5,350 nt of DNA from DATCVA01 sp036567205 (GTDB lineage: Bacteria; Pseudomonadota; Gammaproteobacteria; Burkholderiales; Burkholderiaceae_B). Under the pieces are notes generated by a model. It worked only from the letters and a program-made list of their open reading frames with translations. It was not told the DNA's origin and did not search any database. Made by a program: the position numbers and the translations under genes. The stretch covers positions 1 through 5,350 of the forward strand of contig DATCVA010000189.1 of the NCBI GenBank assembly GCA_036567205.1, given 5' to 3'. Position 1 is the first letter of the stretch; each line of letters begins with the position of its first letter. This document shows, in pieces, positions 1 to 5,350 of this stretch.

Positions 1-236
1 CCCGCCGGCACGCCAAGCTGGCCTATACGAGACACACGCGACGCCGCCACTTCCAAGGTGGCATCGGCCCACATGACGATGCCCATTTCAATCGAAAAAA
101 ACAGCACCAAAATGCTTAGCGGCGCCACCAGCGCAAACTCCAGCGCAGTTGTACCGCGGCTTGCAAGCCGACGCCACCGGGCATTTGCCCGACCCCTGCA
201 CAACAACAAAGCGACAAGGCGGGCTGTGGCTGTCAT
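1..236 (-). CDS. tadE: TadE-type pseudopilin (3' partial)
   Basis: TadE proteins are minor pilin-like proteins processed by the TadV prepilin peptidase and required for Flp pilus assembly. The visible 78 residues run from an ATG at 236 through the window edge without a stop. A 28-residue leader rich in Arg (RGRANARWRRLASRG, 14-28) precedes the motif RGTTALEFALVAPL (27-40). Cleavage is expected after Gly28, placing Glu33 at position +5 of the mature protein, as in type IV pilins and TadE. The hydrophobic helix spans about 34-56, followed by a TadE-like amphipathic helix (DATLEVAASRVSRIGQLG, 58-75). The start overlaps the tadD stop as ATGA. No good ribosome site is near it (a GGGG lies 13 bases away), so translation probably depends on coupling to tadD. 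TadF or TadG, which share this N-terminal plan, are alternatives; position after tadD and the Glu at +5 favour TadE. Confidence 0.82.
   Translation of the reverse strand, partial: MTATARLVALLLCRGRANARWRRLASRGTTALEFALVAPLSILVLFFSIEMGIVMWADATLEVAASRVSRIGQLGVPA
138..155 (-). other. Predicted prepilin-peptidase cleavage site in TadE
   Basis: The codons for Gly28 through Glu33 (G-TTALE) form a type IV prepilin-like processing site: a small residue before the cut, a basic leader upstream, glutamate at +5, and a hydrophobic helix directly after. The peptidase is expected to be TadV, which is not encoded in this window. Confidence 0.7.
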
Positions 237-1015
237 GGCTGGCTTTTAGCCCCGGGCATGCGCCGGCGCACCTCGGCATAAAAGGCCAGGTTGTCCTGAA
301 CGTTGGCGCGCGGCATATCACCCAGCAAAATGCTTTCGGCAGCGTCGTCACGCCCCATCAGGGCATAGGCCATGGCCAGGTTCTGCCGCCCCTGCGGCAA
401 GGAAGCTGGCACACCTACCACGTCCAGCAAGACGTTAACGGCTTCACGGGGCTTGCCGCTTAAAGACAGCGACAAACCCAGGTTGCTGCGCAGCGCCGGG
501 TCGTCGGGGTGAGCTATCAAACCACGACGGTAAATTTCCTGCGCTATGTCGGGTCTGCCGGAAAGGTCGTGGGCCACGCCCAGCCCAGCCAGGGCCAGCG
601 CATGGTTGGATCTGTGCTGCAAAACAGTGTTGTAGCGCGCTATGGCCTGATCAAAACGGCGCTGCCGTACTTCCATTCGGGCCAGGCCCAGTAGGGCATC
701 GACCTGCACCGGGTCGCGAGCCAGAGCCGATTCATAGGCCTGCCGCGCCTGCGCCATATCGCCGCCTAAATACAAGGCATCGCCCAGCCCCAGCCAGGCC
801 GGTATGATTTCCGGCCTGCTGGCCGTTATACGGGTATATAAGGAAATTGCCACATTCAAATCGCCGCTGGCCAAGGCGCTGGCGGCAATGCGCAGCTCGC
901 CCGCCTGCAAGGCGCTTTCATCCATGGCCGTTGTCAGCGGCTGGACCTTGGGCTGATTCATCGGCGAACAGGCGGCCAGGAAAAGACAACAAGCTAAAAC
1001 GGCTAAGGCTTTCAT
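233..1015 (-). CDS. tadD: TadD TPR lipoprotein of the Flp pilus apparatus
   Basis: TadD proteins are tetratricopeptide-repeat lipoproteins needed for Flp pilus biogenesis, thought to help build or stabilise the secretin complex in the outer membrane. From the ATG at 1015 the product has 260 residues and begins with a classic lipoprotein signal: MK, a hydrophobic core, and lipobox LAAC with Cys16 as the lipidated residue. Ser follows at +2, which under the usual sorting rule indicates the outer membrane. Residues from about 39 to 225 form helical TPR units of about 34 residues, with recognisable cores such as IPAWLGLGDALYLGGDMAQA (71-90), VDALLGLARMEVRQRRFDQA (105-124) and ALRSNLGLSLSLSGKPREAV (174-193). 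The C-terminal end (about 226-260) is less regular. An in-frame TTG at 1036 gives a longer but less plausible protein. Its stop overlaps the tadE start as ATGA. Confidence 0.93.
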   Translation of the reverse strand: MKALAVLACCLFLAACSPMNQPKVQPLTTAMDESALQAGELRIAASALASGDLNVAISLYTRITASRPEIIPAWLGLGDALYLGGDMAQARQAYESALARDPVQVDALLGLARMEVRQRRFDQAIARYNTVLQHRSNHALALAGLGVAHDLSGRPDIAQEIYRRGLIAHPDDPALRSNLGLSLSLSGKPREAVNVLLDVVGVPASLPQGRQNLAMAYALMGRDDAAESILLGDMPRANVQDNLAFYAEVRRRMPGAKSQP

Positions 1016-1019
1016 ATTT

Positions 1020-1025
1020 TCCTCA
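1020..1025 (-). promoter_or_regulatory. Ribosome binding site that sets the tadD start
   Basis: TGAGGA on the minus strand combines the tadC stop codon with a GAGG ribosome site five bases before the ATG at 1015. It supports this ATG over an in-frame TTG at 1036 that would lie inside tadC and would spoil the lipoprotein signal peptide. Confidence 0.75.
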
Positions 1026-1961
1026 TTGGTTTCCAAGCGATTTCATCAAAAGCAGAACTGCCGGCCCACCTGCCACAATCAACACGGTCGGCAAAATAAA
1101 CAACATCATGGGTAGAGTGATCTTAGTCGCCAGCTTGGCAGCCGCCTCTTCGGTGCGCATCAGGCGTGCGGTGCGTTCGCTACGCGACAGCACTCGCAAG
1201 GCCTGACCTATGGGCGTACCGAACTGGCGCGACTGAATCAAGGTTGAGACCAGGCTGGTGATAGACGCAAGACTAATGCGCTGCGCCAGCTCATTTAATA
1301 CCTCAGACGTATCCCCGCTTAGCTGCAATTGCCCAGAAGTCAACGCGAGCTCGTCGGCCAGTTCGGGCGCCAAAAACTCCAGCTCTTGCGCCACGCGCTG
1401 CAAAGCCGCATTCAGTCCTAACCCTGCGTTAGCACACACTACCAGCAAGTCCAGCGCATCAGGGAAACTACGGGTTATCGCCCGCTGGCGGTGCATCACC
1501 AGCCGGTCGACCACCAAGCGCGGCAAGAGCAAGCCCAAATAGCCGCTCACCAGCAAGCTGATAATGCGGATGGCCAGCGGCTTTTCAGCCAAGGCTGACC
1601 ACAGCCACAATACATTGATCGCAATCATTAACAGAGCGCAGCCCGCAGCCAGGCCCATTAATATCGGCAGAGCTCCTGGCGTACGATAACCGGCAGACGC
1701 CAGCTTGCGACTCATTTCTTTACGTTGGGCAGTATCAAACAAAGGCAGAACCTTGCCCAGCGTTTGTAACCCCCGACCTAACGTACCCATAAAGCCAACA
1801 CGGCCCTCTGCCCCCCTTGGTCCGCGCCCTTTGACTGTAACCGTCAAACGCTGAGTCACCCTCGCCCGCACACTAGCGCGCGCATTCAAATACAGAGCCA
1901 CCCCCACCAGAGTCAATACCACAGCGGCCAGACTTAACCAATCAAGAACTGAAAGGGTCAT
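1023..1961 (-). CDS. tadC: TadC Flp pilus inner-membrane platform protein
   Basis: TadC is the second GspF-like platform protein and is thought to work as a pair with TadB above the TadA hexamer. From the ATG at 1961 the product has 312 residues. An N-terminal membrane segment lies at about 8-26 (starting MTLSVLDW). A basic linker follows at about 28-60, then a membrane pair at about 97-121 and 131-149. The T2SSF domain spans about 165-280 (FPDALDLLVVCANAGLGLNA at 166-185, then RQFGTPIGQALRVLS at 245-259), and a C-terminal membrane segment lies at about 283-305. A longer reading begins at a TTG at 1982, but the strong GGAGG and the ATG just after the tadB stop make 1961 the better choice. Its TGA forms part of the tadD ribosome site, linking the two genes in translation. 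Confidence 0.94.
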   Translation of the reverse strand: MTLSVLDWLSLAAVVLTLVGVALYLNARASVRARVTQRLTVTVKGRGPRGAEGRVGFMGTLGRGLQTLGKVLPLFDTAQRKEMSRKLASAGYRTPGALPILMGLAAGCALLMIAINVLWLWSALAEKPLAIRIISLLVSGYLGLLLPRLVVDRLVMHRQRAITRSFPDALDLLVVCANAGLGLNAALQRVAQELEFLAPELADELALTSGQLQLSGDTSEVLNELAQRISLASITSLVSTLIQSRQFGTPIGQALRVLSRSERTARLMRTEEAAAKLATKITLPMMLFILPTVLIVAGGPAVLLLMKSLGNQ

Positions 1962-1962
1962 A

Positions 1963-2943
1963 TCAAACCTCCAGCCTCGCAATTTTACGTATCATCAACA
2001 CACCCGCCACTAACATGCCGGCGGCCACCATCAACAGGGTGTTTCCCGTCTCCGTATCGAACAAAACCGAAATATAGCCAGGGTTAGTCACCGACAAGGC
2101 ACCCACAATGAATAAAGGAATAATGGAAATAATGGCGCCCGATAACCGCCCTTCCGCCGTCAACGCCCTTGTTTTCAGCCGCAAATCACGGCGTGAACGA
2201 ATAACGGTAGCCAGGTTCGATAAGGTTTCGCTCAACGAGCCGCCCGTCTCGCGCTGCAATAGCAGGCATACAGTTAGAAAAGAAAAATCCGGCAGACGAA
2301 TACGTTCTTCGGCTTCGTCCAGCACTACCGCCATATCGCTGCCCAGATGCAGGCTGTCGCCTATGCGCTTAAACTCCGGCCCTGCCGGCCACATAAAAGC
2401 ATCGCCCACATTGCGAATAGACTGCGTTACCGGAACGCCAGCCTGGCTGGCCCTAATAATCATGTCCAGAATGTCGGGCAATTGCACCAGAAAGGCGGCG
2501 CGAAATCGTTCGTTCAAGCGCCCGTAAATAAACACCGCCCCCATGGCCGGCACGACCAAGGTCAACAGGACTTTTCCCCACCAAGGCAGCGGCAAAAAAA
2601 ACAAAGCCGTAAGTCCGGTCAGAACCAATAAAAACAGAGTGCCCACCACTATTATGTAAACGCCACGACGGCCGCTAACCACTTCCACGCGGCCAATATA
2701 GTGGCCCAGCCTGCCCATGGCCTGCCTGCGCTGACGCCGGCGCGCGTCGCGCTGCGCGCGAGACAAGTCGTCGCTGGCTTGCTGATGCGCGGGGTTGCGC
2801 ACGTGATGGGCCTGGTTTTCCAGGCGGCTGCGCACCCGCCCGGCCGGCCTTTGCCGCAAGGCCTGTTGCACTGTCATTACCAACAGCCCCAGCAGAAGCA
2901 AGGCAAAGAAGGCAATTATTGCAACCATGTCGGCCATGCTCAT
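1963..2943 (-). CDS. tadB: TadB Flp pilus inner-membrane platform protein
   Basis: TadB is one of two GspF/PilC-like inner-membrane proteins that couple the TadA ATPase to the growing pilus. The 326-residue product has an N-terminal membrane segment (about 8-26) and then a very basic, probably cytoplasmic stretch (about 28-80, rich in Arg and Gln). A membrane pair follows at about 95-117 and 122-140. The T2SSF cytoplasmic domain covers about 150-265 (QLPDILDMIIRASQAGVPV at 154-172, then LLLQRETGGSLSETLSNLA at 227-245), and two C-terminal membrane segments lie at about 268-285 and 302-318. Length and layout fit the family. The start forms an ATGA overlap with the tadA stop. The stop is separated from the tadC ATG by one base, so TadB and TadC are probably made in matched amounts. 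An eight-T run occurs in the second membrane segment. Confidence 0.95.
   Translation of the reverse strand: MSMADMVAIIAFFALLLLGLLVMTVQQALRQRPAGRVRSRLENQAHHVRNPAHQQASDDLSRAQRDARRRQRRQAMGRLGHYIGRVEVVSGRRGVYIIVVGTLFLLVLTGLTALFFLPLPWWGKVLLTLVVPAMGAVFIYGRLNERFRAAFLVQLPDILDMIIRASQAGVPVTQSIRNVGDAFMWPAGPEFKRIGDSLHLGSDMAVVLDEAEERIRLPDFSFLTVCLLLQRETGGSLSETLSNLATVIRSRRDLRLKTRALTAEGRLSGAIISIIPLFIVGALSVTNPGYISVLFDTETGNTLLMVAAGMLVAGVLMIRKIARLEV
1968..1972 (-). promoter_or_regulatory. Ribosome binding site that sets the tadC start
   Basis: GGAGG on the minus strand lies exactly six bases before the ATG at 1961, overlapping the final codons of tadB. It favours this ATG over an in-frame TTG at 1982, which would place the start inside tadB and add seven residues. 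Confidence 0.8.
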
Positions 2944-4424
2944 GACTTGGTGGCCTCCATTAACTGCCCTTCCAGCCCGTAATAGCGCGCCCGGTCGGCA
3001 AATACCGGACGCAAGCCCGTGCTGTCGAACGAGCCCTGCACATTCGTACCATAAGAGCTCGGGTCGAAATTAAAACGGAACAGGTCTTGGGTAACAATAA
3101 CGTCGCCTTCCATGCCCATAACTTCCACAATACTGGTAATACGGCGCGACCCGTCGCGCATGCGCTCGACCTGAACAATCATGTGCACGGCGCTGGCGAT
3201 CTGGCGCCGTATGGAATACAGCGGCAAATTGCCATTGGCCATCATTACCATGCTTTCAAGCCGCACTACGGCGTCGCGCGGCGTATTGGCGTGCAAGGTC
3301 GTCATGGAACCGTCGTGACCGGTATTCATGGCCTGCAGCACGTCGAAGGCTTCAGCGCCGCGCGTTTCCCCCAAAATAATGCGATCAGGCCGCATGCGTA
3401 GGGCATTGCGCACCAGGTCGCCCTGCGACACAGCATTCAGGCCTTCAATATTGGGCGGACGGGTTTCCATGCGCACCACATGCGGCTGCTGCAACTGCAG
3501 CTCGGCCGCGTCCTCGATGGTTACAACGCGCTCGGCGGCGTCAATATAGTGCGACAGGGCATTCAACAAGGTGGTCTTGCCCGACCCGGTGCCGCCCGAA
3601 ATAAGAATATTCAGGCGCGAAGCGGCGGCAATTTGCAGTGTACGCGCCATGCCGTGCGACATGCTGCCCTGGCTGGCCAGGCGCGGTAAAGTCAAGTTGC
3701 GCCGGGAAAACTTGCGTATAGACAACATGACGCCGTCCAGTGCCAGGGGCGGCATGACTACGTTCACGCGGCTGCCATCAGCCAGGCGCGCATCCACCAT
3801 GGGGCTGCTTTCGTCCACTCGCCGGCCAATCGAGGCCGCAATGCGCTGGGCCACATTGGCCAAGTGGGCGTTATCGCGAAACTTCAGTGGGGTTAATTCC
3901 AGGCGGCCGCGCCGTTCTACATAAACCTGGTCAGGGCCGTTAACCATAATATCGCTGACCGAATCGTCTTGCAGCAAAGGCTCAATAGGCCCCACGCCGA
4001 ACATATCGTTCAGGATCTCGCCCGTCATCTGCCCCTGTTCGTGCTGGGTTATAGGCAGGCGATCGCGCTGGGCCAGTTCGGAAATTAGCCGTTCAATATC
4101 CACCCGCACCTGCTCGCGCGAACGCGTCAGCGCGGCCGACACATTCAAAGTGGCGAACACAAAGTGGCGCGCCGCCGCGTAATGCTCGGATCGAACTATG
4201 GTTTTAGACGCGTCAACCGCCGTGCGTGCTGTGTGTCGGACTGCCGTGTTAACGGGCTCTTCCTTAAAGGCCGCAAGCACGCTGCTTGCGCTATTTATAA
4301 TGCTTGCCATGTTTTCGACGTTTACCGCCAAACCCGGCACGTCGGCCAGGCTGTCCAACTCGTTCAGCCCAGGCTCAATGGCGTCTACGGACTTGGGCGG
4401 CATATCTTGTCGGCGGCCAAACAT
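2940..4424 (-). CDS. tadA: TadA/CpaF Flp pilus assembly ATPase
   Basis: This is the cytoplasmic secretion ATPase (VirB11/PulE-like, CpaF group) that forms hexamers at the base of the pilus; in Caulobacter the homologue powers both extension and retraction. The protein has 494 residues, close to CpaF and longer than the roughly 425-residue TadA of Aggregatibacter. Residues 1-100 are a variable N-terminal extension. The conserved N-terminal domain follows (DIMVNGPDQVYVERRGRL, 158-174 region). The ATPase core contains Walker A GGTGSGKTT (277-285), Asp box VVTIEDAAELQL (300-311), Walker B RIILGETRGAEA (348-359, with Glu353) and His box GHDGSMTTLHANTP (369-382). All catalytic motifs are intact. 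The ATG overlaps the tadZ stop by one base and has a good AGGAG ribosome site. The gene ends in a four-base ATGA overlap with tadB, whose product is its membrane partner. Confidence 0.97.
   Translation of the reverse strand: MFGRRQDMPPKSVDAIEPGLNELDSLADVPGLAVNVENMASIINSASSVLAAFKEEPVNTAVRHTARTAVDASKTIVRSEHYAAARHFVFATLNVSAALTRSREQVRVDIERLISELAQRDRLPITQHEQGQMTGEILNDMFGVGPIEPLLQDDSVSDIMVNGPDQVYVERRGRLELTPLKFRDNAHLANVAQRIAASIGRRVDESSPMVDARLADGSRVNVVMPPLALDGVMLSIRKFSRRNLTLPRLASQGSMSHGMARTLQIAAASRLNILISGGTGSGKTTLLNALSHYIDAAERVVTIEDAAELQLQQPHVVRMETRPPNIEGLNAVSQGDLVRNALRMRPDRIILGETRGAEAFDVLQAMNTGHDGSMTTLHANTPRDAVVRLESMVMMANGNLPLYSIRRQIASAVHMIVQVERMRDGSRRITSIVEVMGMEGDVIVTQDLFRFNFDPSSYGTNVQGSFDSTGLRPVFADRARYYGLEGQLMEATKS
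2954..2958 (-). promoter_or_regulatory. Ribosome binding site of tadB
   Basis: GGAGG on the minus strand lies ten bases before the ATG at 2943, within the last codons of tadA. The spacing is slightly long, and Met3 of TadB would be farther still, so the ATG that overlaps the tadA stop is the best start. Confidence 0.6.
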
Positions 4425-5350
4425 CAGGCGCTCCTGCGCAGCCAGCCGGCCACCTTGGATTTTGCCCGGCCTTCCTGCGCGAATTCTCCGGTCAGCATTC
4501 GGGCCAGCTTGCTGATTGCTTTGGCCATTTCGCTGCCTGACGGCAGCGGTTCGCCCAGGTCTTCGGCCAGGGCGGGCAATTTGCCATCGTAGGGAATATC
4601 CAGGGCAATAGGGTGGGACACCGCTTTGGCAAACTCCTGCGAATCTACCCGGCCACGCACCGGCGCGTGGGAAGCATTGGTCAACACATGCAAGACCGGG
4701 GCATTGGCACGCGCCTGAACATGCAGCACCAGGCGCGTCAGGGCGCGGGCGGAATGCACCGAGCGGTCGGACACCACGCAGGCCATGCTGGCTTGCCCAA
4801 ATACCTCGTTCGCCACCATGCCGCCCGGCTCGGGCAAGTCGACCACCACATAATGAAAATGCTGGGACAGCACCTCTAGCAGTTGGGCCGTTGCGCCCGG
4901 CTCGGAGGTAAAAACATCGCCATAACTCTGGTTGAACGCCAGCACGAACAAACGGCCGTCATTCGTCGTTAAGGTGCGCTCTAAAAACTCGGGATCGATG
5001 CGATCGATATCGCGCAGCAGTTCAGACAAGGCGTGGTTGCTTGCCACCCCCAGCAAGGTGGAACCGGCGCCGCCGTGGTAGTCCATATCCAGATAAACCA
5101 CACGGCGCAAGCCATTGCCTGCCGTCAAATAACGCGCCAGGTGCGCCGCCACCGAGGTTACGCCAACGCCGCCGCGCGTACCGGCTACCGCCACCACCTT
5201 GCCGCTGCGCGCCTGACGCACCGACTGGCCGTCTTCATGGTTGACCCAGGTACGCAAGGCATCTACCGTAAGGGGCTTGAAGCGGTAATCGCAAACGCCG
5301 GCCTGCAACAGCGCCCGGTACAAGTTAACGTCATTCGTATCCCCCAGCAC
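4424..5350 (-). CDS. tadZ: TadZ/CpaE pilus localisation ATPase-like protein (5' partial)
   Basis: TadZ/CpaE proteins belong to the ParA/MinD superfamily and direct the Flp pilus machine to its cellular site, often a pole. The reading frame is open through the window edge. The GTG at 5350 is probably an internal valine, because the first visible residues (about 1-37, with DYRFKPL at 21-27 carrying the receiver-type Lys-Pro) look like the last part of the atypical receiver domain that precedes the ATPase in this family; roughly 100 residues are probably missing. The ATPase domain follows: P-loop GTRGGVGVTS at 57-66, switch-like VVYLDMD at 84-90, and Walker B-like YVVVDLPEP at 167-175. The C-terminal region (DLGEPLPSGSEMAKAISKLA, 264-283) is typical of CpaE, and a short basic tail (KSKVAGWLRRSA) ends it. 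The P-loop lacks both lysines of the consensus KGGxxK[ST]. The stop overlaps the tadA start (TGATG). The family call is secure; whether it binds or hydrolyses ATP is open. Confidence 0.93.
   Translation of the reverse strand: MLGDTNDVNLYRALLQAGVCDYRFKPLTVDALRTWVNHEDGQSVRQARSGKVVAVAGTRGGVGVTSVAAHLARYLTAGNGLRRVVYLDMDYHGGAGSTLLGVASNHALSELLRDIDRIDPEFLERTLTTNDGRLFVLAFNQSYGDVFTSEPGATAQLLEVLSQHFHYVVVDLPEPGGMVANEVFGQASMACVVSDRSVHSARALTRLVLHVQARANAPVLHVLTNASHAPVRGRVDSQEFAKAVSHPIALDIPYDGKLPALAEDLGEPLPSGSEMAKAISKLARMLTGEFAQEGRAKSKVAGWLRRSA
4431..4435 (-). promoter_or_regulatory. Ribosome binding site of tadA
   Basis: AGGAG on the minus strand sits six bases before the tadA ATG, inside the last codons of tadZ. 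It supports the ATG at 4424 as the start and suggests that tadA is translated by ribosomes finishing tadZ as well as by new ones. Confidence 0.75.

Noticed and set aside
88..351. Minus-strand open frame of 87 codons across the tadD/tadE junction.
   Set aside because: It is in a different frame from both genes. The tadE frame shows a clear pseudopilin motif and coupled start, while this one gives no recognisable protein.
1016..1036. Upstream TTG start for tadD adding seven residues.
   Set aside because: The added acidic residues would spoil the lipoprotein signal peptide, and the ATG at 1015 has a well-placed GAGG site.
1962..1982. Upstream TTG start for tadC adding MRGWRFD.
   Set aside because: The ATG at 1961 has a GGAGG site at ideal spacing and follows the tadB stop directly; the TTG has no better site and would overlap tadB.
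4272..4290. Perfect inverted repeat with eight-base arms and a three-base loop (CGCAAGCA / TGCTTGCG).
   Set aside because: It lies inside tadA codons for Ser/Ala/Val/Leu residues 46-52, has no T-run on the transcribed strand as a terminator would, and is not repeated elsewhere in the window.
4164..4592. Plus-strand open frame of 142 codons opposite tadA and tadZ; similar ones lie at 847-1206, 2108-2527 and 3571-3924.
   Set aside because: They lie antisense to well-supported genes. Their products look like frame shadows (rich in Arg, Ser, Pro and Ala), and no recognisable domain was seen.
4993..5008. Short direct repeat GATCGAT-GC-GATCGAT.
   Set aside because: It encodes the Asp-Ile-Asp-Arg-Ile-Asp stretch of TadZ. 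It is short and isolated, with no neighbouring copies that would suggest binding sites.

Overview
The window is a fully coding, single-strand segment of a tad (tight adherence / Flp pilus) locus, the machinery for type IVc pili. All genes lie on the minus strand, so reading from position 5350 down to 1 the order is tadZ (5' end cut off by the window edge), tadA, tadB, tadC, tadD, tadE (3' end cut off). In Caulobacter-style names these correspond to cpaE, cpaF, cpaG, cpaH, the TPR lipoprotein and the first pseudopilin.

The DNA is moderately GC-rich and the proteins are Gram-negative in character, including a TadD lipoprotein suited to an outer membrane. Together with the gene order and protein style this suggests a proteobacterium, most likely a betaproteobacterium of the Burkholderiales/Alcaligenaceae type. 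That assignment is an inference from overall character, not from a marker gene.

Layout: 4424-5350 tadZ, a ParA/MinD-like localisation protein with the end of a receiver-like domain; 2940-4424 tadA, the secretion ATPase; 1963-2943 tadB and 1023-1961 tadC, the paired inner-membrane platform proteins; 233-1015 tadD, a TPR lipoprotein; 1-236 tadE, a TadE-type pseudopilin. Genes overlap by 1 or 4 bases or are separated by 1 or 7 bases. There is no room for internal promoters or terminators between genes, and no RNA gene, mobile element or CRISPR array was seen. The operon promoter, the major pilin flp, the prepilin peptidase tadV, the secretin rcpA and rcpC/cpaB must lie outside the window if present, probably beyond position 5350. 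Further pseudopilins (tadF/tadG) would be expected below position 1.

How the parts work together, from knowledge of the family: TadZ places the apparatus in the cell. The TadA hexamer hydrolyses ATP and drives the TadB/TadC platform, which moves pilin subunits into or out of the fibre. TadD supports the outer-membrane part, and TadE is a minor pilin needed for assembly. This is a known system rather than a new one. The most notable sequence-level oddity is a P-loop in TadZ that lacks both lysines typical of the ParA/MinD deviant Walker A motif.
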